Under the pieces are notes generated by a model. It saw only the letters and a list, made by a program, of their open reading frames with translations, ran no database searches and was not told where the DNA came from. A program made the position numbers and the translations under genes. A stretch of 64,000 bases of DNA, from assembly GCF_017094525.1 (NCBI RefSeq), contig NZ_CP064788.1, positions 620,001 to 684,000 of the forward strand. The letters run 5' to 3'. Origin of the DNA: Halapricum desulfuricans (lineage in GTDB: Archaea; Halobacteriota; Halobacteria; Halobacteriales; Haloarculaceae). Below, piece by piece: positions 1 to 8,455 of this stretch (position 1 is its first letter; every line of letters begins with the position of its first letter).

Positions 1-81
1 GTCGTCCTCGGGGCGCTCAAAGCCGCCCTCCGCGTCGGCTTGGAGAACTGGTCCCGACTCGGCGGGAGCGACGCCGGCTGA
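1..81 (+). CDS. C-terminal end of an unidentified gene (partial)
   Basis: The first bases read in frame 1 as a 26-residue tail ending at TGA in 79-81. Codon use is typical of the neighbours (GC-ending), so this is probably the 3' end of a gene that starts before the window. The visible tail has no recognisable motif, so no function can be given. Confidence 0.5.
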   Translation, partial: VVLGALKAALRVGLENWSRLGGSDAG

Positions 82-361
82 CCGACGTTCGAGGCGGATC
101 TACCCAAACGCTCATCATAATGAAGGTGGTACTATTACTTCAGTAATCTTTGAGCGAACGGCGGTGGCGACTGGATCTCGTGTGGGCGGACCCCCGGCGT
201 GGCGAACGTCCGGTTCGATCCGGTGGCCACATCGCCACCGCCGGAGCCGTCTGCGGGCGCCGAGACAGTCCTGTAGCCGTCGTTCGGGAGGGGGTTGACG
301 GCCGCCCGCGCTCGAAGTCGATTCGACAACCGTTTTAATCCGGATGCATTTGATCAGACCA
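82..361. other. Intergenic stretch with one small hairpin
   Basis: No convincing coding frame is visible in these 280 bases; the short frames here lack haloarchaeal codon bias. A 7-bp inverted repeat (CGGTGGC 221-227, GCCACCG 234-240) can form a hairpin, and a shorter one surrounds ATTACTTCAGTAAT near 133-146. The right end carries the promoter of the next gene. Confidence 0.4.
333..339 (+). promoter_or_regulatory. TATA-like box TTTTAAT for the DHH/OB gene
   Basis: TTTTAAT lies 23-29 bases before the ATG at 362, the spacing expected for a leaderless haloarchaeal transcript. This supports the ATG at 362 over the in-frame ATG at 344. Confidence 0.55.
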
Positions 362-2518
362 ATGGGTTCGTGCATCATTTGCGGCACATCTGTCGATGGC
401 AAGATCTGCGACATTCACCAAGAGGACGTCGCCTTCGAGTTCCGGGGATCGAGTCCCGGTCAGCTGACATCCGGCCGCTACTACAAGGGGACGGTCGACG
501 GCTTCGCCGAGTTCGGCGTCTTCGTCGACATCGGTGACAGCGTGACCGGGCTGCTCCACGAGAGCGAACTCGACGGCCGACTCGAGAACCTCGAGTGGGA
601 GCCCGGCGACACGGTGTACGTCCAGGTGAAAAACGTCAGAGACAACGGTAACGTCGACCTCGGGTGGTCGATCCGCCAGTCCGACCGGGAGTTCCGCGGG
701 AAGCTGATCGACGACCCCGAGTTCGACCAGCCGAAGCTTCCCGAAGAAGTCGAGACCGGCGCGGACGACTCGGAGACAGCAGGCGAGGAGTCGACAAGCA
801 CGGCAGCGCCGGCCGACGAGTCGGCGGCGAGCGAAGGGGACAACCGCCCACAAGCGGGGGACGTCCGAGCGCGCGAGTCCGGATCGGCCGGCCCGCAGGC
901 GGGCGAGACGCGAGCGGCCGCCACCGGAGACGTGGAGACCGTCTCCACCGAGGGCGCTGACGCGACCGAGGAGGCGCCGCTGGTGACAGTCGAGGCGCTC
1001 GGCGACCGCGTCGGCGAGGTCGTCCAGCTCGAGGGGACGATCGAGACGGCTCGCCAGACCAGCGGCCCGACGGTGTTCGAACTCGCCGACGGGACAGGAA
1101 CGGTCGACTGTGCGGCCTTCGAGGAGGCCGGCGTCCGCGCCTATCCCGATATCGGCGAGGACGACGTCGTTCGACTGACGGGCGAGATCCGCGAGCGTCG
1201 CGGTGAACTGCAGGTCGAGACCGAACAGCTCGAAGCGCTCGAAGACGACGAGCGCGAGGCCGTCCGGGAACGTATGGAGGAGGCGCTGACCGAGAAGGCG
1301 CGGCCGGACGCGGTGGAACTGCTCGCGGACGACGAGGTGCTGTCGGGACTGACGGAGGCGTTCCGCGACGCGGCCGGCGAGATCCGCCGGGCCGTCTTCG
1401 AGGAGCGGCCGGTCGTCGTCCGCCACGGCGCGACCGCCGACGGGTACGTCGCCGGGGCCGCGATCGAGCACGCGACGCTGCCGCTGATCCGCGAGGAACA
1501 CACCCGTTCCGACGCGGAGTATCACTACTTCGACCGGCGTCCGCTGGAGGGTGACGTCTACGAGATGGACGACGCGACCAAAGACGTCACGACGATGCTC
1601 GACAACCGGGAGCGCCACGACGAGCAACTGCCGCTGTACGTGTTCGTCGGCGTCGGCGGCACGCGCGAGTCGCTGGACGGACTGGCGTTTCTGGACGTCT
1701 ACGACGCGCCGCGCGTGGTGATCGACACCGTGGCCGAGCCGGAGATCACCGACGAGGTCGAGACGGTCGTCAGCCCCGACACCGATCCCGCGACGCTGAC
1801 GACGGTCGACGGCCAGCTCGACGGGCCGACGACGGCGGCGATCGCCGCGAACGTCGCCGCACACGTCAACGACGACGTCCGCGAGGAACTGTCGTATCTG
1901 CCGGCCGCAAGCTTCTGGGAGGCGCCGCCCGAGGCGTACGCCGACGCCGCCAGCGAGGCGGGCTACGACGTCGAGACGCTCGCGGAGGTCCGGGACGCCG
2001 TCGCGCTGGAGGCGTATTACCAGTCCTACGAGGACAAGCGCCAGCTGATCGCCGACCTGCTCTTCGAGGGGCGGGCCAGCGACGTCGCCGGCGACGAGGC
2101 GCGCGGACTGGCCAGCCACGTCAGCGAGCAGTTCCGGTCGAAACTCGACACGGCCGTCGAGACGGCCGAGGCCAACGTCGACCATCGGACCGTCGAGGGC
2201 GTCGACGTCGCGGTGCTGGACACGGACGCGTTCACACACCGGTTCGACTTCCCGTCGGAGACGCTGTTGCTCGACGAGTTGCTGCGGCGGCTTCGCGACG
2301 ACGTCGACGCGATCGTCGGGATCGGCGAGGACGACCTGCACCTCCGCAGTGAGCACGCGCTCGACGTGCGTGACGTCGCGACACAGGTCGACGAAGCGGT
2401 TCCGGACGCCGGCGTCGAAGCGCAGAGCAGTCGGTCACAGCAGATCGCGTTCCTCGCCGGGAGACGGGACGCGGTCCTCGAGGCGACCCTAGAGACGCTC
2501 GCCGGCCAGCTGGCCTGA
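362..2518 (+). CDS. DHH-like protein with zinc finger, S1 and OB-fold domains (COG1107-like)
   Basis: Predicted 718-residue nucleic-acid-binding protein of the archaeal RecJ-like group (COG1107 by recollection). In order: an N-terminal Cys/His zinc-finger-like element (C4, C7, C16, H19), an S1 RNA-binding domain at about residues 35-105, an acidic linker, an OB-fold at about 215-310, then a long DHH-like region. The first DHH motif is degenerate: the expected acidic signature appears as VRHGATADGYVAG, and no clear DHH triplet follows (IDTVAEP sits where it is expected). The nuclease may therefore be weak or lost, leaving a binding or scaffold role; that is inference. The start is chosen from the TATA spacing. 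A palindromic repeat begins at its stop codon. Confidence 0.8.
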   Translation: MGSCIICGTSVDGKICDIHQEDVAFEFRGSSPGQLTSGRYYKGTVDGFAEFGVFVDIGDSVTGLLHESELDGRLENLEWEPGDTVYVQVKNVRDNGNVDLGWSIRQSDREFRGKLIDDPEFDQPKLPEEVETGADDSETAGEESTSTAAPADESAASEGDNRPQAGDVRARESGSAGPQAGETRAAATGDVETVSTEGADATEEAPLVTVEALGDRVGEVVQLEGTIETARQTSGPTVFELADGTGTVDCAAFEEAGVRAYPDIGEDDVVRLTGEIRERRGELQVETEQLEALEDDEREAVRERMEEALTEKARPDAVELLADDEVLSGLTEAFRDAAGEIRRAVFEERPVVVRHGATADGYVAGAAIEHATLPLIREEHTRSDAEYHYFDRRPLEGDVYEMDDATKDVTTMLDNRERHDEQLPLYVFVGVGGTRESLDGLAFLDVYDAPRVVIDTVAEPEITDEVETVVSPDTDPATLTTVDGQLDGPTTAAIAANVAAHVNDDVREELSYLPAASFWEAPPEAYADAASEAGYDVETLAEVRDAVALEAYYQSYEDKRQLIADLLFEGRASDVAGDEARGLASHVSEQFRSKLDTAVETAEANVDHRTVEGVDVAVLDTDAFTHRFDFPSETLLLDELLRRLRDDVDAIVGIGEDDLHLRSEHALDVRDVATQVDEAVPDAGVEAQSSRSQQIAFLAGRRDAVLEATLETLAGQLA

Positions 2519-2597
2519 TACCGGTGGCTATCCCATTTCGAACTGATCTGGCACGCCGTCGTGCCAGATATCTTTCCGAACGGATAGCCACCAGTAT
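2518..2597. repeat. Palindromic intergenic repeat, family II (copy 1)
   Basis: About 80 bp with outer arms ATACCGGTGGCTATCC (2518-2533) and GGATAGCCACCAGTAT (2582-2597), 15 of 16 positions complementary. An inner perfect 10-bp stem ATCTGGCACG/CGTGCCAGAT spans 2546-2569. It starts inside the TGA stop (2516-2518) of the upstream gene. It has the same orientation and close similarity to the copy at 34420-34499. Confidence 0.85.
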
Positions 2598-2698
2598 GAA
2601 AACAGCGGTAGCGACGCGAACGGCCCCGTGCGCGGCGCTCTTGAACACCCCATTGTTTACTGGTTTCTGGGAATCGCCGGTAAAGAATTTAGGGTACG

Positions 2699-2726
2699 TG
2701 TCGTAGTCTCACTGAGGGAGCGACAC
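2699..2726 (+). other. Possible 5' leader hairpin before the GlpA-like gene
   Basis: GTGTCG (2699-2704) and CGACAC (2721-2726) can pair, and GTGTC/GACAC just before the ATG at 2795 could form a second stem (about 2774-2791). A TATA-like element (GAATTTA, about 2685-2691) lies farther upstream, so a leader of roughly 70 nt is possible. No known riboswitch was recognised. Confidence 0.25.
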
Positions 2727-2794
2727 ACCGGCGACGACGGATGGCATCGCCGAATCGACTCCAACGCAGTCGGGGTGTCGCTCGGAGACACACC

Positions 2795-4291
2795 ATGCAA
2801 TCAGAAACAGACGTGTTGGTCGTCGGCGGCGGGGTAACCGGGACGGCCATCGCACGCGAACTCTCGCGGTACAGGCTCGACGTCGTGCTGGTCGAAAAGG
2901 CACCCGACGTCTGCACCGGGACGAGCAAGGCCAATACGGCACTGATCCACGCCGGGTTCAACGCCGACCCGGAGAAACAGAAAGGCCGGCTGAACGTCCG
3001 CGGCAACGAACTCTACCACGAGCGGATTCAGCACGAGCTCGACGTGCCGATCGAGTGGCGCGGGGCACTGGTCGTCGCGACCGATGAGAGCGAACGACCG
3101 AAGCTGGAAGAACTGCTTGAGAAGGGACAGCGAAACGGCGTCGACGGGCTGGAGATCCTCGAGCGCGAGGCGCTGCTCGAGAAGGAGCCCCATCTGAGCG
3201 ACGACGCCGTCGCGGCGCTGTGGGCACCGACGGCCGGGATCGTCAATCCCTTCGAACTGACGGTGGGGTTCGCCAACAACGCCGTCGAGAACGGCGCGAG
3301 CGTCGAACTGGAAGCGGAAGTGACCGACATCACCGAGACCGACGACGGGTTCACCGTCGAGACCGCGAAAGGCGAGATCGACGCCGAGATCGTGATCAAC
3401 GCGGCCGGGCTGTACTCCGACGAGGTCTCGGCGATGGTCGGGATCGACGACTTCGAGATCACGCCCCGGCGCGGGGAGTACTACCTCTACGACAAGCAGT
3501 TCGAGATCGATATCGACACGACAATCTTCCCCGTGCCCACGGAGGTCACCAAGGGGATCGTCGTGACCCCGACAGACGAGAACAACCTGCTGATCGGCCC
3601 CAACGCCCAGGAGATCGACGACAAGCGCGACAAGGCGACGACCCGACAGGGGCTGGACAAGGTCCTCGAGGGGGCCAAAAAGACGGTCCCGGACCTGACC
3701 AAACAGGACGTGATCAAGGAGTTCGCCGGGCTGCGGCCGGCGATCAAGGAGACCGGCGACTTCCGGATCCAGATCGAGGAGGAGGTCCCGGGCTTTATCA
3801 ACGCCGCCGGGATCCAGTCGCCCGGGCTGGCGTCGGCACCGGCGACCGCCGAACTGGTCGTCGACCTCGTCGAGGAACTCACCGGCGACCTCGAGGAGGA
3901 CCCGACGTTCGATCCCAACTACAGCGGCCCGCCGAAGGTCAGGCACATGAGCCACAAGGAGCGGGCGGCACTGATCGAGGAAGACCCCCGCTACGGGCAG
4001 ATCATCTGTCGGTGCGAGACCGTCACGGAGGGCGAGATCCGCGACGCGATCAACCAGCCCGTCCCCGCACAGACGGTCAACGCGATCAAGCGCCGGGTCA
4101 GGCCCGGCGCCGGCCGGTGTCAGGGCGGGTTCTGTGGCCCGCGCGTCATCGAGATCCTCTCGGAGGAACTCGACGTTCCCATGACAGAAATCAAACTCGA
4201 GGAGGAGGGGTCGGAGCTGCTGACCGACGAGATCAAACAGCCACTGCTTGAGAAGTCCCGCGAGGGTTCGGAGGTGAACGCCGATGACTGA
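2795..4291 (+). CDS. GlpA-like FAD-dependent oxidoreductase with BFD-type [2Fe-2S] domain
   Basis: Predicted 498-residue flavoprotein of the glycerol-3-phosphate dehydrogenase/L-2-hydroxyglutarate oxidase type. The N-terminus has the dinucleotide-binding motif VVGGGVTGTAIARELS; a DAO-type FAD domain fills the first ~370 residues. The C-terminal part holds a BFD-like [2Fe-2S] domain with CRCET and the later pair GRCQGGFC. The downstream gene overlaps by 8 bp and a DUF1667 gene follows, giving a three-gene unit like the bacterial TM1432-1434 set that is often linked to glycerol genes. It differs from the usual haloarchaeal GlpABC because no GlpC-type iron-sulfur subunit is present. The ATG at 2795 is chosen because it precedes the nucleotide-binding strand directly; the 18 residues before it are not conserved-looking. 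Substrate is uncertain. Confidence 0.8.
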   Translation: MQSETDVLVVGGGVTGTAIARELSRYRLDVVLVEKAPDVCTGTSKANTALIHAGFNADPEKQKGRLNVRGNELYHERIQHELDVPIEWRGALVVATDESERPKLEELLEKGQRNGVDGLEILEREALLEKEPHLSDDAVAALWAPTAGIVNPFELTVGFANNAVENGASVELEAEVTDITETDDGFTVETAKGEIDAEIVINAAGLYSDEVSAMVGIDDFEITPRRGEYYLYDKQFEIDIDTTIFPVPTEVTKGIVVTPTDENNLLIGPNAQEIDDKRDKATTRQGLDKVLEGAKKTVPDLTKQDVIKEFAGLRPAIKETGDFRIQIEEEVPGFINAAGIQSPGLASAPATAELVVDLVEELTGDLEEDPTFDPNYSGPPKVRHMSHKERAALIEEDPRYGQIICRCETVTEGEIRDAINQPVPAQTVNAIKRRVRPGAGRCQGGFCGPRVIEILSEELDVPMTEIKLEEEGSELLTDEIKQPLLEKSREGSEVNADD

Positions 4292-5603
4292 GAGCCGACA
4301 GGCAGTCACCGGCGACCTCGATGCGATGCGTCGAGAAGAACACGACCTGGTCGTGGTCGGCGGCGGTCCCGCCGGGCTGGGGGCCGCACAGGCCGCCTAC
4401 GACGAGGGCGTCGACGACATCGTGATCCTCGAACGCGACTTCGAACTCGGCGGTATCCTCCAGCAGTGTGTCCACCCCGGCTTCGGGCTGGAGTACTTCG
4501 AGGAGGAGCTGACGGGACCGGAGTACGCCCAGCAGTTCATCGAGAACGTCGCCGAGCGCGGCGTCGACATCCGGCTCGACACGATGGTGCTCGAGGTCAC
4601 CCACGACCGGACCGTCTACGCCGTCAACGACGAGGACGGCGTGACCGAGATCGACGCCGAGAAGGTGATCCTCGCGATGGGCTGTCGCGAGCGGACGCGG
4701 GACGCGCTGGACATCCCCGGCTCGCGGCCGGCCGGCATCTTCACCGCGGGGACCGCCCAGCGGTTGATCAACATGGAGGGCAAGCTGCCCGGCGAGAAGG
4801 CCGTCATCCTCGGCTCCGGCGACGTCGGGCTCATCATGGCCCGTCACATGCACCTCGAAGGTGCCGAGGTCGAGGCCGTGCTCGAGATCATGCCCTACAC
4901 GGGCGGGATAACTCGCAACGTCGTCCAGTGTCTGGAGGACTTCGACATCCCGCTTCGCACCCAGCAGACGATCACGGAGATCCACGGGAACGATCGCGTC
5001 GAGGGCGTCACCGTCCAGGAGGTCGACGAGGACTTCGAACCGATCCCGGGGACCGAATACGAGATCGAGTGTGATACCATACTGCTCTCGGTCGGGTTGA
5101 TCCCCGAGAACGAGCTGTCGATCGACGCCGGCGTCGAGTTGCACTCGGTGACCGGCGGGCCGATCGTCGACGAGACGCGCGAGACCAACGTCGAGGACAT
5201 CTACGCCTGCGGGAACGTCCTGCACGTCCACGACGTGGTCGACTGGGTCACCGAGGAGAGCATGATCGCCGGTCGCAGTGCCGCCCGGTCGTTGCAGGAT
5301 CGCGTCGAGACTCGCGAGGAGCCGATCGAGATCGAAAGCACGGAGAAACTGCGCTATGTCGTCCCGGACCGGATCTCGACGGTCGATCCCGACCGCGAGG
5401 AGATCCCGCTGTACATGCGTGTCCACGCGCCGATGGAGGAGGTGTTCGTTACCCTCTCTTCGGGCGGCGAGCAGCTTGCCCGGACGTTCGAACGGCGAGC
5501 CGAACCCGGCGAGATGATCACGCTGAACGTCGACAGCGAGACGCTCGCGGAGCTGCCCGAGCCGCGGCTCGAACTGGATGTCGTTCAACGGGAGGAAGCA
5601 TGA
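4284..5603 (+). CDS. FAD-dependent pyridine nucleotide oxidoreductase, second subunit of the GlpA-like unit
   Basis: Predicted 439-residue flavoprotein. It shows an N-terminal FAD motif (VVVGGGPAGLGAAQAA, about residues 25-40), a second nucleotide-binding motif in the middle (AVILGSGDVGLIMARHM), and a conserved late motif with IYACGNVLHVHD. This is the class of NAD(P)H-using oxidoreductases found as the middle gene of GlpA-like/FAD/DUF1667 triads. The start overlaps the previous stop by 8 bp and its stop overlaps the next start (ATGA), so translation is probably coupled. It likely passes electrons between a nicotinamide cofactor and the GlpA-like partner; direction and substrate are inference. 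Confidence 0.8.
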   Translation: MTESRQAVTGDLDAMRREEHDLVVVGGGPAGLGAAQAAYDEGVDDIVILERDFELGGILQQCVHPGFGLEYFEEELTGPEYAQQFIENVAERGVDIRLDTMVLEVTHDRTVYAVNDEDGVTEIDAEKVILAMGCRERTRDALDIPGSRPAGIFTAGTAQRLINMEGKLPGEKAVILGSGDVGLIMARHMHLEGAEVEAVLEIMPYTGGITRNVVQCLEDFDIPLRTQQTITEIHGNDRVEGVTVQEVDEDFEPIPGTEYEIECDTILLSVGLIPENELSIDAGVELHSVTGGPIVDETRETNVEDIYACGNVLHVHDVVDWVTEESMIAGRSAARSLQDRVETREEPIEIESTEKLRYVVPDRISTVDPDREEIPLYMRVHAPMEEVFVTLSSGGEQLARTFERRAEPGEMITLNVDSETLAELPEPRLELDVVQREEA

Positions 5604-5992
5604 CCGAAACTATCACCATTACGTGTATCAGGTGCCCGGTAGGCTGTGACATCGACCTGGAGGTCGAGGACGGCGAGATCCTCTCGATGGAGGGGGCTGG
5701 CTGTATCCAGGGCGAAGACTACGCCCGAGAGGAGTACCGGAACCCGACCAGAGTGCTGCCCACGACGGTGCGCGTCAAGGGCGGCGTGTTGCCGTACGTG
5801 CCAGTGAAGACGGCCGAACCGATCCCGAAAGGGGAACTCGAGGCAGCCGTCGAGGAACTCGCCACCGTCGAGGTCGAGGCCCCGATCGAACTCGGCGACG
5901 TGATCGTCGAGGACATCCGCGGTACCGGCGTCGCCATCGTCGCGACGCGTGACCTGCCGGCTGCCGAGGAGGAGCCGGTCGCGGCGGACTGA
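5600..5992 (+). CDS. DUF1667 family protein, third gene of the flavoprotein triad
   Basis: Predicted 130-residue protein. The N-terminus has CIRCPVGCDI followed by a third Cys in GAGCIQGEDYA, which resembles the metal-cluster start of molybdopterin oxidoreductases and is typical of DUF1667 (PF07892). The motif NPTRVLPTTVRVKGG is also characteristic. The four-base overlap with the preceding gene marks it as the last gene of the operon. The Cys set suggests an iron-sulfur or other metal site; the function is otherwise unknown. Confidence 0.8.
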   Translation: MTETITITCIRCPVGCDIDLEVEDGEILSMEGAGCIQGEDYAREEYRNPTRVLPTTVRVKGGVLPYVPVKTAEPIPKGELEAAVEELATVEVEAPIELGDVIVEDIRGTGVAIVATRDLPAAEEEPVAAD

Positions 5993-6099
5993 TCGGGCCT
6001 CGATCGGCGGATTTCCGCAGTGTCGTGCCGTTAGATGCCGAACTTTCGAGAGGCGCGCCCGCAGCAAATTCTTTGGTACTCGTCACCGAACCACTAGGT

Positions 6100-6294
6100 A
6101 TGGCGCTGGAAACCTGCGGGAGCTGTGGCGAGCAGGTTCCGTTCGCCGACACCGTCCACGTCCTCGTCCACACGAAAGGGGAAGACGGCGTCGTCGACGC
6201 CTACGTCTGTCGGGAGTGTTACGAGCAGCAACTTCGCCCGATCGTCGAATCGTCGGATATTGATGGCGACGAGGCGACAGCCGACAGTCCGTAG
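6100..6294 (+). CDS. Small zinc-ribbon-like protein
   Basis: A 64-residue protein starting MALETCGSCGEQ, with two CxxC pairs (C6/C9 and C37/C40) that should bind zinc. The start at 6100 is preferred because the metal knuckle begins at once and an AT-rich element (AAATTCTTTGG, about 6066-6076) lies 25-35 bases upstream. Such small proteins are common and conserved in haloarchaea but uncharacterised; a nucleic-acid or protein-contact role is plausible. Confidence 0.7.
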   Translation: MALETCGSCGEQVPFADTVHVLVHTKGEDGVVDAYVCRECYEQQLRPIVESSDIDGDEATADSP

Positions 6295-6378
6295 CGACCC
6301 GCCACTGTCGTTTCTGTCAGGACGTGCGGATGCGACGCGAGCGGAGCGATTTTGTCTCCTGGGCGCATAGCGGACGTA

Positions 6379-7149
6379 ATGACAGTCGCAGGTGCCGTCG
6401 TCGATCTGGACGGCACGGTCTATCTGGACGGCGATCCGATCGACGGCGCGCTGGCGGGACTCGAACGGCTCGCGTCGCTCCCGGACGGCGTCTGGTTCGT
6501 CTCGAACAACCCGTCGCACAGCCCCAGCGAGTACGTCGAGCGCCTCGAGGACATCGGGTTCGAAACGCGACCGGACAGGATCCTCTCGTCGGGTGCCGTG
6601 ACGACCGAGTACCTCGCCGACGTGCATGCCGGGGACGATGTCTTCGTGATCGGCACCGACGGGCTCCGTCGGCAACTGCGGGAGGCCGGGGTTACCCTGT
6701 GCGAGCGACGCTCGGCCGCCGACGTCTTGCTCGCCTCGTGGACGACCGAGTTCGAGTACGACGATCTGGTGGCCGCGCTCCGGATACTCGAACGCGACGT
6801 GCCGTTCTACGGAACCGATCCCGATCTGACGTTTCCCGGCACGGACGGTCGGCCGATTCCGGGCTCCGGAGCGATCGTTCGATCGATCGCCGAGACGGCC
6901 GAGCGCGAACCCGACCGGATCTTCGGGAAACCGTCGGACGCGATGGTAACGGCAATAGCGGATCGGCTTCCCGGGCCGCCGGCGGAGTACCTCGTGATCG
7001 GTGACCGGAACGAGACGGACGTCGCGCTCGGGGAGCGCGCCGGCATGACGACCGTCCGCGTCCGCACCGGGGCTGACGCCAGCGGGGACGTGACGCCCGA
7101 CCACGTCGTCGCGTCTCTCGGCGACATCGAGAGTGTGCTCCGCGGGTGA
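6379..7149 (+). CDS. HAD superfamily (class IIA, NagD/phosphoglycolate-phosphatase-like) hydrolase
   Basis: Predicted 256-residue phosphatase. Motif I is VVDLDGTVYLDG near the N-terminus, followed by the SNNPS motif, then GKPSD (motif III lysine) and IGDRNETDVALG (motif IV acidic pair). The cap position between motifs II and III matches the IIA subgroup (NagD, pyridoxal or phosphoglycolate phosphatases). Substrate cannot be assigned. The start at 6379 puts the catalytic strand at residue 5 onward; the upstream in-frame start adds nine residues without similarity. Confidence 0.8.
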   Translation: MTVAGAVVDLDGTVYLDGDPIDGALAGLERLASLPDGVWFVSNNPSHSPSEYVERLEDIGFETRPDRILSSGAVTTEYLADVHAGDDVFVIGTDGLRRQLREAGVTLCERRSAADVLLASWTTEFEYDDLVAALRILERDVPFYGTDPDLTFPGTDGRPIPGSGAIVRSIAETAEREPDRIFGKPSDAMVTAIADRLPGPPAEYLVIGDRNETDVALGERAGMTTVRVRTGADASGDVTPDHVVASLGDIESVLRG

Positions 7150-7160
7150 GGCCGATACCG

Positions 7161-7826
7161 TCACACGACATCGCTGCGAACTGACCGACCGTCCCGGCGC
7201 TCGCGGACGGCCCTGAGCGCGTCGACGGCCTTGCGCGCCTCGTCTTCGTTGAGTCCGAGCATCGACAGCGATTCGGCGAGCGTCGGGAACGCGAGCGACC
7301 CCTCCCGGAGTTTCCGGAACGCGTCGTCGCTTCGACGACCGGAGCCTTCGCCGTCACCGAGCCACAGACAGACCCCGCGCGGATCGAGCAACTGCTCGTA
7401 GTTGCCGCGCGCCCGCGCACCTTCGAGGCGCTGGGTGACGTTGTCCTCGAAGGAGGCGTTGCAGACCTCCAGATGGACGGGTTCGTCCGGTTCGAGCAAG
7501 TGCGCAGCGAGACACTGCTCGGGGGCGACGTGGCCGCTCCGGTTCGCGCGGACCAACTCGGGATGCTGCTCGGCCCACTCCGCCCGGATCGTCTGTCCGA
7601 CGCCTTCGACGCCATGCGAGTCACGGAAGCGTTCGGCGGCTGCCTCGTCGCGCCCGAACAGGAGGTCCTTGGTCACGTAGACGTTCAGCCGATCGACCGG
7701 ATCCATCCCCAGCGCGACGTCACCGTAGACCCACACTTCCCGGACGGGGACCGGCGTCGTCTCGGTCGCGACCGTCTCGACGATCGCCTCGGCGCGGTCG
7801 AGTGCGGTCTCGCGTTCAAGCGCCAT
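7161..7826 (-). CDS. Conserved haloarchaeal protein of unknown function (DUF7095-like)
   Basis: Predicted 221-residue soluble acidic protein. It has a nucleotidyltransferase-like early segment (VWVYGDVALGMDPVDRLNVY) and a conserved LDPRGVCLWLGDGEG stretch, ending with a helical region (LSMLGLNEDEARKAVDALR). I recall similar proteins annotated as DUF7095 in haloarchaea but cannot confirm this. The start at 7826 is used because the nine residues before it are in a divergent region shared with the coaD promoter. It is convergent with the HAD gene. Confidence 0.65.
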   Translation of the reverse strand: MALERETALDRAEAIVETVATETTPVPVREVWVYGDVALGMDPVDRLNVYVTKDLLFGRDEAAAERFRDSHGVEGVGQTIRAEWAEQHPELVRANRSGHVAPEQCLAAHLLEPDEPVHLEVCNASFEDNVTQRLEGARARGNYEQLLDPRGVCLWLGDGEGSGRRSDDAFRKLREGSLAFPTLAESLSMLGLNEDEARKAVDALRAVRERRDGRSVRSDVV

Positions 7827-7932
7827 TACTTCCCGTCCGGGCGCGAGAGCCAAAACGGTTGCCCGGGCGAGTGCGCGTACGCCCGCGAGTCTATCATGAT
7901 CGACGATATAGGCGGACCGACGGAAGCGAAGC

Positions 7933-7940
7933 CACTTTAC
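7933..7940 (+). promoter_or_regulatory. TATA-like box for coaD
   Basis: CACTTTAC lies 24-31 bases before the ATG at 7964, supporting that start over longer in-frame extensions. Confidence 0.4.
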
Positions 7941-7963
7941 CGGGAGCAGACCTGGGACGTGAT

Positions 7964-8455
7964 ATGAAGGTCGCGCTGGGCGGGACGTTCGATCCGATCC
8001 ACGACGGCCACCGGGCGCTGTTCGAGCGCGCGTTCGAACTGGCCGACGTCACCGTCGGGCTCACCAGCGACGAACTGGCACCGCGCACCCGCAACGAGGA
8101 CCGACCGATCCGGAGTTTCGAGCGGCGCAAACGCGATCTCGAAACCGAACTTCGCTCCTACGCCGAGGAGTACGACCGGGACTTCGAGGTCCGAGAGTTA
8201 ACCGAGCCGACCGGCATCGCGACGGAACCGCAGTTCGACGCGCTGGTCGTCTCGCCCGAGACCGAAACCGGTGGCCGCCGGATCAACGAGATCCGCCGGG
8301 AGCACGGCGACGACCCGCTCGAGATCGAAGTCGTCGATCACGTGCTCGCCGAAGACGGCGACATCATCTCCAGCACGCGGATCGTCACCGGCGAGATCGA
8401 CCAACACGGAAATCTCACGCCCGAACGCGAGGGGCGCAAGCCGATCGAGGAGTAG
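7964..8455 (+). CDS. coaD: Phosphopantetheine adenylyltransferase
   Basis: Predicted 163-residue enzyme that transfers AMP from ATP to 4'-phosphopantetheine in coenzyme A synthesis. The nucleotidyltransferase motif GGTFDPIHDGH is at residues 6-16, and the late ISSTRI motif corresponds to the second ATP-contact signature. Length and sequence match the archaeal type of the enzyme. Its stop (TAG, 8453-8455) abuts the stop of the oppositely oriented TFB-like gene with no spacer. Confidence 0.9.
   Translation: MKVALGGTFDPIHDGHRALFERAFELADVTVGLTSDELAPRTRNEDRPIRSFERRKRDLETELRSYAEEYDRDFEVRELTEPTGIATEPQFDALVVSPETETGGRRINEIRREHGDDPLEIEVVDHVLAEDGDIISSTRIVTGEIDQHGNLTPEREGRKPIEE

Noticed and set aside
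335-2356. Long minus-strand frame (673 codons) opposite the DHH/OB gene
   Set aside because: It is the antisense shadow of a GC-rich gene; its translation is Arg/Val/Asp-rich without any domain, while the plus frame has zinc, S1 and OB features.
4466-5074. Arg-rich plus-strand frame inside the FAD oxidoreductase gene
   Set aside because: It is a shifted reading of the real gene with extreme Arg/Gly/Pro content and no motif.
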